Source: Begonia masoniana
Lineage: Eukaryota; Streptophyta; Magnoliopsida; Cucurbitales; Begoniaceae
Direction of reading: 5' to 3'
Length of the DNA: 64,000 nt
Assembly: GCA_022432975.1 (NCBI GenBank)
Contig: CM039512.1
Coordinates: 31,781,574-31,845,573 of the forward strand
The translations under genes were made by a program, and so were the position numbers. Under the pieces are notes generated by a model. It was not told where the DNA came from. It was given only the letters and a program-made list of their open reading frames with translations, and did no database searches. Shown here in pieces: positions 24,469 through 36,358 of the stretch (its first letter is position 1; every line of letters begins with the position of its first letter).

Positions 24469-25439
24469 CTAGAACATAAACAGAACATTAAGTCAACCTG
24501 TACTAAACCTCATCCTAAGGCATTCAGAAAATCTAAGGGAATAGTTGGGAGTTCTGATCGCCAAGCATTACTGATTCTATGCTAAACCCGTATCTACTCA
24601 CTTTCCTGATGAGTTCCCAAAATACATATCTAACACTTCCCATACAATCTTCCTTAGTTACTAAGTCAGAAAAATCGAGGTAGAAACTTACCTAGCTCGT
24701 CGAACGGATTCGGGGAAGGAAATCGCCTGGGAAGTCTGCTGGTTTGAGCTGAAAACCGAGAGCAAGAATGAATGGTGGCGGCTAAGCTCAATAAATTCTT
24801 TTTAAATAGGTTATCCACTAATAAGTTTTTAATTTACCATAATGCCCTTGCATATCCATTCATTAACCTAACCCATATTTGCACATCTTAATTTGACAAA
24901 ATAAATTGGGTTTAATGGAACCGGGTGCTACATAATGCCAAGTTCCATTTTTAGCCCTATAGCGGTTTTAATTCGTAAAAATAGTAAATTAAATTCGTTT
25001 TGCAAACGGAGAGTTTCGTCAGAACTCTAGTGATTAATATAGATTTTTTGAGGAATAAGGAAGTTTGAAGAAACCGAAACGATAGAACGAATTAAGTTAA
25101 AGGATTAAGGGATGGGCAAAAAGGTAATTTGATAGGTTAAAAATTTAATAAAAATTTGGTATGGTAATGTCACGACCCCGTTAAGGGCTGAGACTAATTC
25201 ATATTTTCGAGGAACTTTTATTCTAAATATGCTCTCTGCACACATTTTTTTTTTTAACAGAAAGAACTTTCAACACTCGACTTATCCATAAAACTGTCGG
25301 CATAACTAGTCGCAGAGTAGAGCGACTAAACTCAGACATTGATTTCATAACACGATCGGGCAGAAGGGAGGTGCCCTCAGACCTCACGACTTCATCGTTC
25401 GCGGGGCTGCATGGATTTACAAACATCTACCGATCAACA

Positions 25440-26045
25440 TATGTATCCCACGTGCCACATTAAACTTAATCCGATCGCTAACGACAAAACTTATATACAC
25501 TCATCCGATAAAATAAACAACATCGTCCGATAGGATAAACAACATCATCCAATTGACATGCGTATCTCACGTGACACATTAAGACTCCATCCGATCGCTA
25601 GACCACAAAACTTATATACACTCATCCAATGAAATAAACAGCATCATCCGATTATAAAACGACATAGTTTAAACTACTCCTGCCGATGACGTCAGCCGGA
25701 TGATTTACTCAATCGATCAAAACAACACTACTCACATCATCCGATTACTCATCTTTACTCATTTCATCCGATCACAAAACGACAAAGTTTAGACTACTCC
25801 AGCCGATGACGTCAGCCAGATAATTTACTCATCCGATCAAAACAACACTACTCACATAATCCATTACTCATATTTACTCACATCATCCGATCACAAAACG
25901 ACAAAGTTTAGACTACTCCTACCGATGACGTCAGCCGGATGATTTACTCAACCGATCAAAACAACACTACTCACATCATCAGATTACTCATCTTTACTCA
26001 CATCATCCGATCACAAAACGACAAAGTTTAAACTACTCCTGCTCT
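25440..26045 (-). repeat. CATCCGATC motif array and about 115-bp tandem repeats in LTR F
   Basis: Three to four tandem copies contain GCCGATGACGTCAGCCGGAT, ACTCACATCATCCGAT and ACAAAACGACAAAGTTTA. ATCCGAT words are scattered before them. GATGACGTCAGC includes the palindrome TGACGTCA, the consensus of CRE/bZIP-type sites, in each copy. Confidence 0.75.
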
Positions 26046-26106
26046 GACTTAAACATAAACTCAATCTGAGTATACATAGCGGAAGACTTCATTAAAAAAG
26101 ACCATC

Positions 26107-27122
26107 ACATATATATAAATCCTCAAAATCATTCTCGAGCTCAGAAGCTAAAACAGGTAATATCTGAAAATATAACGCTCTTAAGAGAAACCTCATCCTA
26201 CCTATAAATTGTATCAGTCATATTTTAGTATCTAATGACATGAGCAAACTCGTCCTAATTTTAACCTCAGTTTTTGTAATCCTTACTTACATAACATGAG
26301 CAGTAACCATGGGTCATAATCGCCTTTTCCAGCCACGCACTGTCACCCTGAGCACATCCAGCAACCATCATTCATATTCATCATTCATATTCATCATTCA
26401 TATTCATCATTCATATTCATCATTCATATTCATCATTCATATTCATCATTCATATTCATCATTCATATTCATCATTCATATTCATCATTCATATTCATCA
26501 TTCATATTCATCATTCATATTCATCATTCATATTCATCATTCATATTCATCATTCATATTCATCATTCATATTCATCATTCATATTCATCATTCATATTC
26601 ATCATTCATATTCATCATTCATATTCATCATTCATATTCATCATTCATATTCATCATTCATATTCATCATTCATATTCATCATTCATATTCATCATTCAT
26701 ATTCATCATTCATATTCATCATTCATATTCATCATTCATATTCATCATTCATATTCATCATTCATATTCATCATTCATATTCATCATTCATATTCATCAT
26801 TCATATTCATCATTCATATTCATCATTCATATTCATCATTCATATTCATCATTCATATTCATCATTCTATATATAAATCCTCAAATCATTCCGAGCTCAG
26901 AAGCTAAAACAGGTAATATCTGAAAATATAACGCTCTTAAGAGAACCTCATCCTACCTATAAATTGTTATCAGTCATATTTTAGTATCTAAGACATGAGC
27001 AAACTCGTCCTAATTTAACCTCAGTTTTTCGTAATCCTTACTTACATAACATGAGCAGTAACCATGGGTCATAATCGCCTTTTCCAGCCACGCACTGTCA
27101 CCCTGAGCACATCCAGCAACCA
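26107..27122 (-). repeat. Direct duplication flanking the minisatellite (26107-26366 and 26868-27122)
   Basis: Both copies run from TATATATAAATCCTCAAA to CACATCCAGCAACC. The differences I see are almost all single-base gains or losses, for example CTCAAAATC against CTCAAATC and GAGAAACCTC against GAGAACCTC. The order is copy, minisatellite, copy. The indel-only divergence suggests either an assembly duplication or an unpolished long-read consensus. Confidence 0.75.
26367..26867. repeat. 13-bp minisatellite (CATCATTCATATT)n, about 38 copies
   Basis: An essentially perfect array of a 13-bp unit. A seed of about 3.5 copies of the same unit lies at 27272-27316 in the predicted intron 2 of the same LTR. 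The 13-residue repeating open frame across it (HSYSSFIFI type) is a consequence of 3 x 13 = 39 and is not a gene. Confidence 0.9.
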
Positions 27123-27327
27123 GCCTTAGACTTCCTCATTGAATTTGGAATCCTCACCTGTTAATTCTTCACCTACATCATAAGGTTTAAACTATAAGCC
27201 TAATGCTTAGTAAGGAATGCAATGCTAACACATATGCATGAATGCACAGTTTAAGAAACACATGCTCATGAATCATCATTCATATTCATCATTCATATTC
27301 ATCATTCATATTCATCACTTACATTGT

Positions 27328-27464
27328 ATGGATTAAGAGAGGATTTGTGCCGGTAAAGGGGGTTCGACAGTGAAAGTGTACATAGTCCCTTGCGGGTCGT
27401 ATTCTTGGTCCTTCTTTTGGACAGTGACATACGCCAAACCGCCCCCAACCCCCTCATAATCCAT
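27328..27464 (-). other. Predicted stem-loop cassette in LTR F intron 2
   Basis: ATGGATTA (27328-27335) pairs perfectly with TAATCCAT (27457-27464). Inside lie G-rich and C-rich arms matching those of the LTRs of element G, and a GTCC...GGAC hairpin around TTCTTTT. At the outermost pair F has A-T where G has G-C, one compensatory change. Confidence 0.5.
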
Positions 27465-27745
27465 GTTGCATAGGTTTCATATTCATATTTTATTCATGAG
27501 AGAAAACATGCAATTAAAACATTTTCATGTGCTTGAGAAACATTCGTGATGCATGAGCAGGGATACCCTTGGTTCATCATTCTACTGAACAGGTCATACA
27601 TCTAACAAGGATCATTCTTTCAGTTCAAGTATCGTAACTAACAGACAAAAGCTCAGATAATCTTTAAACAGCAAAAGACAACTTCTAACTAGTACCCCTG
27701 TGATGTAAGACCCTAATGGCCGGGCAATCATACACATTCACTTAC

Positions 27746-27790
27746 CTGGTTTCCTTAGCAAATGGAGCACTTCTCTGCAATCTTCTTCAC
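27746..27790 (-). other. Predicted leader micro-exon 2 of LTR F
   Basis: Minus strand: ATGTTCTAG/GTGAAGAAG opens and AAACCAG/GTAAGTG closes a 45-bp segment. The next acceptor is ATGATGTAG/GTGAAG (exon 3 from 27172), preceded by TTACTAAGCATTAGGC. Confidence 0.6.
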
Positions 27791-28721
27791 CTAGAACATT
27801 CCACATTACAGAGTTAAACAAAATCTTAAAAGTCCTAACCAATAGTTATTCTAGAATCTAACACATTTGTACTTCTAGGTTCTCTAGTCAGCACCTTGTG
27901 TGCGTGGATTCAGTTTCCAGATCCTAAATAATCAGATTCAACCTAGCAGCTGTACACAGTCGATTATCTTAATGTCCAGATTTGAATCGAAAATGCCATT
28001 ACTAAATGCGGATTAAAATGTCACTAAAATAACTCTGCCATTAAAGAATCCGAAACTACAGAGCTTAGCTGAAAAACAAAGCTCAAAATGGTTAACCAGC
28101 AACTATATTGTCGAGTCATACCTAGGGTGTGAATTCATCGGGGTGGAGACTGAAGAATTGGTCGCCGAAAGGAGCTGTAGCTGGCAGAGAGAGAGAGAGC
28201 TCTAGAGAAGAGAGAAATCGCCGAGAGTGAATGTGTCGGCTACAGTGAGGTTTTAGTGAGGTTTAAGGTTTCCATTTTCTATATATATTAACTAAAATCT
28301 AACTTAATTACAAACTTGCCACCCAACCTAGTTTCACTCAACTTGTAATAAATATATCTTGACATTAAATTTAAGATTAATAAAAAGGGTGACAATCAAA
28401 ATGGTTAAGAAAATCACCTGGTCGAAATTGTCAGGTGTTACAGGTAATGTATTCGTCGTTTTGGGTTAGGAATGAGTTAGGTTGTTGATTGGTAATATAT
28501 TTGTTGTTATTATAGTTGATTTGATAAAGTATTAGGGATTTTGGGTTGTTGGAGATCCATTAATGGAGTTTAAGAGTTTTGAGCGCAACGTGTTCAATGA
28601 AATGCCTGAATGGAGAAAATGAAAGTTTTAGGAAAAATAGCCTTAATTAGAAGCTTCGTTTGGTTTTGGAAATTTCTTATTTAGGAACGGTTTTAATGCC
28701 CTTATTTGTGAAATGTACTAG

Positions 28722-28768
28722 GTGGACACGACTTTCGGACGGGTGCTCGGCATTGCTAAGGACGCCAC
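28722..28768 (+). other. Predicted leader micro-exon 2 of LTR E
   Basis: ATGTACTAG/GTGGAC opens and GCCAC/GTAAGTG closes a 47-bp segment. It contains GGTGCTCGGCAT and GGACGCCA, matching LTR D exon 2 on the opposite strand. In E the next acceptor lies beyond the G insertion at 41802/41803. Confidence 0.55.
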
Positions 28769-29639
28769 GTAAGTGGGTGCTAAGTTTCCGGCACTTAAGG
28801 CCCTACATCAAGTCAATGTTTGGCTTTCGTGTTTTGATGATGATTTTCTGATTGTGGGGTTTAATGAGTCAGGTAGCCTAGAATATTAGTTATTAGTTGT
28901 TTGTTAAGTTTGTTGTGAGAAAAGTATGTTCATGTACGTTCGTAAATTATTTTGATGGTATGTTATGCGTAAACTCCTCATGCATCATGTTCGTTCAAAT
29001 GACATACGAAATGTTTTACATGCATGGAATTGAAATGTAAGTAATGATCAAATTGGTTGGGGCGGTATGGCCATGACAACAAAACCGTCCAACTCGAGGG
29101 ACCATGAATACTGTAACGACCCCAGATGAATCGTCACATAATCCGTATCTTTCTTAATCATTTAATTCTTATTACTCACACTCTACTCATTTTTAGTAAT
29201 ATATTTTTTTTGAAACATAACTTAGCTCAAGATGCCATGCACGATTCAATAGGTATCGCTCGGCAGAGAAGTACGTTATACATCTGCCGACGGGCAGGGT
29301 AAAATGCTCCATCCGATAAAAGACTTCAGCTCTTAAGCTGCACCTACAGATTAAGAAGTAAACTTGCATTTGCCGATCATACCCAACAGATTTCTATACT
29401 CAATTACTTACTCCTGCCGGTCGCTAAACGACAAGCAAGGAGTTTACATCTTCCGGTAGAGAAAGATTTCATCATCCGATTCGTCACGTGAAACTCGCGT
29501 GACTCACTTATCACCGCCTAATAGAGGACATCGTCCGGTGAACACGAGCTTAACACGTGACCCTTTAAAATTTCACTAGGTAGGAGATATCATCCGATGG
29601 GCACCGTGCATCACTCGTGGTTAGTTTAAACCTCGTTCT

Positions 29640-30020
29640 CATCATCCGGTGACTTTAATACACTACATCTACCGGTCACTAGACGACAAAATAACACTCT
29701 CATCATCCGATAGCTTAAACGTACTACATCTACCGATCACTAGACGACAAAATAACACTCTCATCATCTGATAGCTTAAACGCACTACATCTACCGATCA
29801 CTAGACGACAAAATAACACTCTCATCATTCGGTGACTTTAATACACTACATCTACCGGTCACTAGACGACAAAATAACACTCTCATCATCCGATAGCTTA
29901 AACGTACTACATCTACCGATCACTAGACGACAAAATAATACTCTCATTATTCGATAGCTTAAACGCACTACATCTACCGGTCACTAGATGACAAAATAAC
30001 ACTCTCATCATCCGATAGCT
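29640..30020 (-). repeat. 61-bp tandem repeat array in the G 3' LTR
   Basis: The unit carries TCATCATCCGATAGCTTAAA, CTACATCTACCGATCACTAG and ACGACAAAATAACACTC. About six copies alternate between two subtypes (CCGATAGCTTAAACG and CCGGTGACTTTAATAC). A matching array lies at about 36890-37320 in the other LTR with slightly different unit content. Confidence 0.85.
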
Positions 30021-30643
30021 TAACCTCACTGACTTCAAACTTCAATGGCATAACATTCATATTAATGAAAATCAGTAACTCACCCAGAATTCATATAGCG
30101 GAAGACTTAAGCAAACAGACCAACCAATGCTCCTTAAAATTATTTCTAGGTTCAATGGTCAACAGACATCTTTAAAAGAAGACTCAATGTTATGAAATAA
30201 ACTCATCCTACTTAAACTATCATATTCGTTATCATAACTAAAATCATAAAAACATTAACTAGGGGTCTCATTTGCCATCCAGTCACAGATTTGCTCCCTG
30301 AACACCTTCCAGCAACCGAGCTTAGACATCCTCATTAACTTTGAGATCCTCACCTAAAAACTCGTCACCTACATCATAAGCTTTAAACTATAAGCATAAT
30401 GCTTAGTAAGGAATGCAGTACTAATAAGTATGCATGAATGCTCATTTTGAGAAAATAAATGCTCATGAATCTTTTCTTATTCATATTCATACTCAAGTCT
30501 TCATCCTGGTTCATCATTCATATTCATTGTTCATAATCATAATTCATATACATCATTCATGTTTATCGTTCATATTCATTGTTCATAATCATCATTCATA
30601 TACATCATTCATGTTCATCGTTCATGTTCTTCGTTCACGTTGT

Positions 30644-30780
30644 GTGGATTAAGGGAGGATTTGTGCCGGTAAAGGGGGTTTGACAGTGAGAGTGCACATA
30701 GTTCCCTTGCGGGTCGTATCATGGTCCTTCTTTTGGACAGTGACATACGCCAAACCGCCCCCAACCCTCACTTAATTCAC
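30644..30780 (-). other. Predicted stem-loop cassette in the G LTR intron 2
   Basis: GTGGATTAAG (30644-30653) faces CTTAATTCAC (30771-30780). GGGGGTTTG (30674-30682) faces CAAACCGCCC (30751-30760) with one bulged G. A small GTCC/GGAC hairpin sits within. The same block is present in the other LTR at about 40505-40645 and, diverged, in LTR F. Confidence 0.5.
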
Positions 30781-31058
30781 GTTGCATAAGTTTTATATTC
30801 TTATCTTGTTCTTGAGAAAATATACTCTTAAAACATTTTTATATGCATAAAACATTCATGATGCATGAACATGAAGATTCTTAAATCATCAAGCTACAGA
30901 TCAGAGCACCATTCGACGTGAAACCTTACCATTGAGCTAATCATCAGCATAAACATTAGACAGTAACATAAGGGAAACTTCTAATCATCATATGGGTTTC
31001 TACCTAGCATCCTTTGATATAGGGTCCTAATGACCGAGAAACCTACACATTCACCTAC

Positions 31059-31105
31059 CTGGTCTCCTTAGCAATTTGAGCTCCTTTCTCTTCAAACTTC
31101 TTCAC
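31059..31105 (-). other. Predicted leader micro-exon 2 of the G 3' LTR
   Basis: Minus strand: ATGTTTTAG/GTGAAGAAG opens and GACCAG/GTAGGTG closes a 47-bp segment. Exon 3 starts at 30368 after TGATGTAG. Confidence 0.55.
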
Positions 31106-31797
31106 CTAAAACATTTACATTGCAGTAGTTAAAACAAAATCTTATTAGTTCTAATCACAAGTCATCCTAGGATCTAATAGCTATAGTCACTCCTGAATCC
31201 TTAGTATATTTCTCTGTGCAGTTTGAAATCCAAAACCCAAAACAGACAGATTCGATTAGCGATAACTAAGGGTTGGTTGTTTAATGTCCAAAATCGATTC
31301 AGAATGACATTACTACTTTCAGATTTTAAAATACCCTTACTAATACTCGGCCGTTGAAGAACCCAAAACTTCAACACATAGCAGAAAACACAGCTTAACG
31401 ACTAAAAGATAGCTACATTGCCAAACTCGTACCTCGAGCACAAAGTAGCCGAGAAGCAGCAAGGAAATCGATCATCGAAAGAGGGATTTCCAGCTGACAG
31501 AGAGCGAGAGCTCGGGAGGGGAAATCGTCGAGAGTAAGAGATGACGGCTACAGTGGTTTAAATGAGGTTTGAATCCTTTCCTTTTTCTTTAAATACTGGT
31601 CTCAATCCTCCATTATTACAACTTTGCCACTCAACCTAGTTTAAATCCACATGTAATTAATTAAGCTTAGTATAAAATTCTAAACCGTGAAGATTGAATA
31701 ATCATGGCCGTTAATTCAATTAGGAAGTCACCTGGTTGAAGTTGTCGGGTGTTACATCCACCCCTCCTTAAACAAAATTTTCGTCCCCGAAAATTGA

Positions 31798-33072
31798 TCA
31801 AGCGAAGAGTTCTGGATATTTGTCCATCTTGTCCTGCCGTCTTTCCCATGTGGCTTCCTCAATACCATGATTCATCCATAAAACTTTCACAAGGGGGATT
31901 TCCTTATTCCTTAGAGTTTTCACTGCAGATTCCAAAATTCGTACTGGCTTCTCTTCATACGTTAGTGTCGGCTCAATCTCAAAATCCACTGGTTTAAAAA
32001 CTTGAGTAGGGTTCCGTATGCATTTTCTTAACATTGACACATGAAAGACATTCTGAATCCTTTCCAATGATGGAGGCAATTGCAATCTATAAGCCGTACT
32101 GCCAATTCTTTCAAAGATGGGGAATGGTCCAATAAATCGTGGGTTTAGCTTTACTTTCTTACCAAATCTTAAAACTCCTTTAAATGATGAAATCCTCAGG
32201 AAAGCTTCATCACCAATAGAAAACTCAAGGTCTCTTCTCCTCTGGTCTGCATAACTCTTCTGTCGGCTCTGTGCAGTTATCATTCTTTTCCTAATAGTGG
32301 CAATCTTGTCCGACATCTGTTGCAAAATCTCGGGACCTAGGAGTTTTGCTTCACCGACCTCATCCCAGTACAAAGGTGACCTGCACTTCCTACCGTACAG
32401 TGCTTCATAAGGTGTCATACCTATGGTGGACTGGTAACTATTGTTGTAAGAGAATTCAACCAATGGCAGGTATCGACTCCACGACGTCTGGAACTCAAGC
32501 ACACATGCCCTCAACATGTCCTCGAGTATTTGAATTGTCCGTTCAGATTGTCCATCGGTTTGTGGGTGGAAGGCAGTGCTGAAAGATAACTTTGATCATA
32601 ATGTGCCTTGCAAACTTTGCCAAAACCTTGAGGTGAATCTAGGATCACGATCGGATACAATAGATAGAGGAATTCCATGCAATCTGATGATTTCTTGGAC
32701 ATACAGATCAGCAAGCTGCTCCATTGTGATAGTCATTCTTACAGGTATAAAGTGTGCCGATTTTGTCATTCTATCAACCACGACCCAAATACTATCATGT
32801 CCTTTAGTTGTCTTTGGCAAACCTACAACAAAATTCATGGCAATGTTTTCCCATTTCCACTCAGGGATTAGTAGGGGTTGAAGGGTACCTCCTGGGCGTT
32901 GGTGTTCTGCTTTAACCTGTTGGCATACCAAACATGACTCCACATACATAGCAACATCCCTCTTCATATTTGGCCACCAATAATGTAACCTTAAATCCCG
33001 ATACATCTTGGTGCTACCAGGATGCACAGAAAAGGAAGATGAATGAGCTTCAGCCAAGATCAACTCACGCAA
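31798..33072 (-). pseudogene. Element G integrase with chromodomain-like C-terminus
   Basis: Reads 33072 to 31798 on the minus strand. The H-H-C-C zinc-binding part has [16 protein letters not shown] and [12 protein letters not shown]. The catalytic core has [11 protein letters not shown] and [15 protein letters not shown] (first two acidic positions). A frameshift at about 32600-32520 damages the stretch that should carry the final Glu. The frame 32517-31798 then has SYNNSYQST, YEALYGRKCRSPLYWD and VSMLRKC. It ends with a chromodomain-like module (EEKPVRILESAVK, LVKVLWMNHGIEEATWE) as in Tekay/Del chromoviruses, where it may steer integration. Not functional as sequenced. Confidence 0.88.
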
Positions 33073-33083
33073 CTCCTTATCAT

Positions 33084-34646
33084 TCAGAATGTAAATTTCA
33101 AAATACCATCTTTAGAGAGATTGAACTCCGAGGAGGCGTCCTTTAACTTACTCATCATGCTACTATTCTCTTTCGAATCCTTTCGTTGTGCCTCTTTGAT
33201 CCTGTCCAAAATAGTTGGTCGGATAGATAAACCAGCCAGTAAAGCTGACAGCTCGGGAACTATTACCAATTCGAACCTCTGAACTTCCTTCCTCAAAGGT
33301 ATAGACATGGTTGATAACGCAGGTTGCATTGTCATTGACATTCTGCTTAAAGCATCGGCTACAACATTAGCCTTGCCTGGATGATACTTAATTTCAAAGT
33401 CATAGTCTTTAACAAATTCTAACCAACGTCTCTGTCTCATGTTTAATTCCTTTTGAGTAAAGAGGTACTTCAGGCTTTTATGGTCGGAAAATACTTCACA
33501 CTGTTGTCCATACAGATAATGTCTCCAAATCTTTAATGCAAACACAACTAGGCTAATTCCAAATCGTGAGTGGGGTAGTTCTGTTCATAATTCTTTAGCT
33601 GCCTAGAGGCATACGCTATAACCTTACCTTCTATGCATCAAAACACACCCCAGTCCAACTTTGGATGCATTACAATAAACACTAAATTTTCCTCCTTCAG
33701 TTGGGAGAGTCAAAAGTGGGGCTATCGTTAACTTCTGATTGAGTGTCTAGAAGCCATCTTCACAAGCTTCGGTCCAAGAGTACTTGGTGTCCTTCTTTGT
33801 TAAACTAGTTAAAGGCTTAGCTATCATAGAAAATCCCTTAATAAACTTCCTATAATAGCCTGCCAAACCAAGAAAACTACGGACCTCACTGACATTCCTC
33901 GGCTGTGGCCAGTCCTTAACAGCCTGAATCTTAATTGGATCTACTGATATACCCTCAACAGAAATGACATGGCCTAAAAAGTTAACCTTATCCAACCAAA
34001 ATTCACACTTGGACAACTTGGCATAAAGTTGTCGCTGTCTCAGGGTGGTCAAAACTATCCTTAAGTGTTCTTCGTGGTCAGTTTCAGACTGTTAGTATAT
34101 AAGAATATCATCTATGAATACAATCACAAACTTGTCCAAGTAATCACGAAACACTCGATTCATCAAATCCATAAAAGCTGCAGGTGCATTGGTTAACCCA
34201 AACGACATCACAAGGAATTCATAATGTCCATAACGGGTCCTAAAAGCTGTCTTAGGTACATCACTTTCCTTAACTTTCAGTTGGTAGTACCCCGAACGCA
34301 AGTCAATCTTTGAAAACACCTTAGCTCTTTGCAATTGGTCAAACAAGTCGTTAATTCGGGGCAAGGGGTATTTATTCTTAATTGTCAACTTGTTCAGTTC
34401 TCGGTAATCTATACACATCCTTAGGGAACCATCTTTCTTCTTAACGAATAACACAGGTGCACCCCAGGGAGAACTACTAGAGCGTATGAATCCCTTGTCT
34501 ACTAATTCCTGTAGTTGGACTTTTAACTCCTTTAGCTCAACAGGTGCCATGCGATAAGGATTCTTAGATACGGGTAATGCCTCGGGATACGTATCAATTA
34601 CAAATTCTATTTCTCTGTAATCCTGGCAAGTCATCCATAAACACAT
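33084..34646 (-). pseudogene. Element G reverse transcriptase and RNase H
   Basis: RT: 34646-34092 contains [47 protein letters not shown] and [10 protein letters not shown] (here the Y/F-x-DD box reads FIDD). A stop immediately after ILIY breaks the frame. 34052-33747 continues with [16 protein letters not shown] and [16 protein letters not shown]. After another damaged stretch, 33545-33084 encodes RNase H with [21 protein letters not shown] and [12 protein letters not shown]. The 5' end overlaps the gag-protease ORF in another frame, indicating a frameshift at about 34610-34635. Confidence 0.88.
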
Positions 34647-36198
34647 CAGGGAACTCTTTAATTATAGAAATATCTTGCAGCTCTACTTTGTTCTTTATCC
34701 GATTATCGATCACACTAGCTAGATAACTCTCACAACCATCTTTCAATAACCGCTGAGCCTCTAGCGAGGATATAATCGGTATCTTACTTATTTTTGGGAT
34801 AGCTTGGAAAGTGTACTGATCTCCATTAGGGGGTCGAAACTCGACTAATCCAGACCTACAACTTATCGTGGCATAATGCCTGGATAACCAATCCATTCTT
34901 AATATAACTTCATATCCCTTCATGTCAACTACAATCAGTTCTACATATAACTTCTTATCTCCTAGGGACACAATATCACCTTTCAATATCTGCTCAGAAT
35001 ACAAGGACTTTCCTGATGGTAACATCACACTATATGGCCTATCAGCTGGTAAGTATTCAAACTTATGCTTACACGCAAACAAGGTTGCAATAAATGAGTG
35101 TGTGGCACCCGTGTCTATAAGTGTATAAGCAGAAACACCACAGATCATAATTATACCTGTTATGACCGTATGCTGCATGGTGTCTTCGTCTTCCATCATA
35201 GCAAAGACTCGGGGTATTACTCTTACTCGGTTTGGATTGGGTGGCATGGGGCAGTCTCTAACTACATGTCCGACCTTGTCACATCTAAAACAGCGGCCAG
35301 AAAGTAACTTGCATTCGCCGGGATGGTTCTTCTGACAGGTGGGGCATAGAGGGGCCATTGGTTGCTTTCTTTTTCCCTGATCATCATTTGGATTGAAGGG
35401 TCTCTTTATACCTTGTTGTTGTTGTGGCGGTCCCCTGTTTTGTTGCGGCTGCCATCCTTTGTTCTGACATGGTGGCGGCTGAGTTTCCTTCGTGAATTTT
35501 CTTGGTTGCTCACGTTGTGCATATGCTGTCATTTCAGCCTCTTCCAGCTCCAAGGCCTTAACCGTCACTTCACCATAAGGTACATTGTGTATCCCAGCAG
35601 TCTTTACTTTCATGTACAAACTCGGCTTCAGTCCTTGAACAAATTGGTAAATCCTGTCCTCATCATCCTCAATCATTCGGGGAGCAAACCGTGATAAAGC
35701 ATCAAATTTGCATATGTAATCCGTCACAGAGCCAGTTTGTCGCAGATTCATGAACTCCTTCTTCTTGTTGGCCCGAACAGTCTTATTGAAGTACTTGTCA
35801 AAGAAGGCAGTCTTAAACATTTCCCAGGTCATAGCTTCTGCATTAGCGGCGTTCTGGATTGAATCCCACCAATGCCTTGCACCCAATTCCAAATGAAAGA
35901 CAACATACGTGACCTTATCTCCTTCGTCAACCTTTGCATACTTAAACATGTCCTCTATCTTTCGAACCCATTCCTCAGCATAAATAGGATCTGAAACATG
36001 TCCATTAAATACCGGGGGTCGAAGCCGGTGGAAACGCTCACCCCCATGATCATGAGTTGCATTAGTACTGGAGTTGCCTTGTTCCTCTCTAGCAGTCATC
36101 AGCTGTTCGATCTGGCGAGATTGGCGCATGACCAACTCTGTCAACTGAGCAATGGCATTGCTATCCTCACTGGTCTCTCTCTGCTGACCTCTAACCAT
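34594..36198 (-). CDS. Element G Gag-protease ORF (534 codons, intact up to a frameshift)
   Basis: ATG at 36198. A coiled-coil-like N-terminus ([20 protein letters not shown]) precedes the retrotransposon Gag domain ([39 protein letters not shown]). A glutamine/proline-rich stretch follows, then a zinc knuckle [14 protein letters not shown] (C-X2-C-X4-H-X4-C, about 35245-35290). The retropepsin with active-site [10 protein letters not shown] is at about 35085-35115, and a MDWLSRHYA block follows. The frame leaves pol shortly after [10 protein letters not shown], where RT should continue, so pol would need an upstream shift repair. Gag itself looks translatable. Confidence 0.88.
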   Translation of the reverse strand: MVRGQQRETSEDSNAIAQLTELVMRQSRQIEQLMTAREEQGNSSTNATHDHGGERFHRLRPPVFNGHVSDPIYAEEWVRKIEDMFKYAKVDEGDKVTYVVFHLELGARHWWDSIQNAANAEAMTWEMFKTAFFDKYFNKTVRANKKKEFMNLRQTGSVTDYICKFDALSRFAPRMIEDDEDRIYQFVQGLKPSLYMKVKTAGIHNVPYGEVTVKALELEEAEMTAYAQREQPRKFTKETQPPPCQNKGWQPQQNRGPPQQQQGIKRPFNPNDDQGKRKQPMAPLCPTCQKNHPGECKLLSGRCFRCDKVGHVVRDCPMPPNPNRVRVIPRVFAMMEDEDTMQHTVITGIIMICGVSAYTLIDTGATHSFIATLFACKHKFEYLPADRPYSVMLPSGKSLYSEQILKGDIVSLGDKKLYVELIVVDMKGYEVILRMDWLSRHYATISCRSGLVEFRPPNGDQYTFQAIPKISKIPIISSLEAQRLLKDGCESYLASVIDNRIKNKVELQDISIIKEFPDVFMDDLPGLQRNRICN

Positions 36199-36346
36199 TC
36201 TTGGGATTCCTTGACAAATAATTATAGATACATCTTAATTTAATGAAATTTACTGAAATCATAAATACTTACAGTTGCTGGAGTGTACTCAGATGGCAAT
36301 CTGTGCTGGGTGGCAGTCTGCAGAATCGATTTTAGAACCTGGTTTT

Positions 36347-36358
36347 GCTTTGATACCA
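36347..36358 (-). other. Primer-binding site of element G
   Basis: On the minus strand TGGTATCAAAGC starts four bases after the 5' LTR end (36363). It is the same initiator Met-tRNA-type PBS as in elements B and L. Confidence 0.88.

Larger units (their letters stand above)
22919..24932 (-). mobile_element. Solo LTR H with TAATG target-site duplication
   Basis: 2,014 bp. Minus-strand reading starts TGTAGCACCC and ends CGGGGCGTTACA. TAATG flanks it exactly (22914-22918, 24933-24937), with no internal region. It is related to solo LTR M on the opposite strand: both contain duplicated TTAAGGGG/CCCCTTAA hairpins in the predicted intron 2 and an array of CATCTGCCGATG-like motifs near the 3' end (23210-23600 here). 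Confidence 0.9.
25168..28442 (-). mobile_element. Solo LTR F with GGTAA target-site duplication
   Basis: 3,275 bp. Minus-strand reading starts TGTAACACCTG and ends GTCGTGACA. GGTAA flanks it exactly (25163-25167, 28443-28447). A TATA-like run lies at 28280-28287, followed on the minus strand by a leader with donor CCCTAG/GTATGAC (intron from 28121). Its length is inflated by a 13-bp minisatellite and a duplicated block. Related to the LTRs of element G by the intron-2 cassette and leader exon. Confidence 0.9.
29112..31756 (-). mobile_element. 3' LTR of element G
   Basis: 2,645 bp, TGTAAC...GTTACA. It contains about six tandem units of roughly 61 bp near its 3' end (about 29640-30020) and the intron-2 stem-loop cassette. 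The minus-strand leader has donor CTCGAG/GTACGAG at 31433/31432 and exon 2 at 31105-31059. Its second donor reads GTAGGTG where the other LTR copy reads GTAAGTG. Confidence 0.9.

Noticed and set aside
26309..26923. 204-codon frame with 13-residue repeats
   Set aside because: Arises from a 13-bp minisatellite in an LTR; no start context and no family.
29640..30020. CRISPR-like repeat array
   Set aside because: Units are contiguous tandem repeats without unique spacers, in plant LTR DNA; the GTGCTTGAAGTGCAC array at 3381-3660 is rejected for the same reason.
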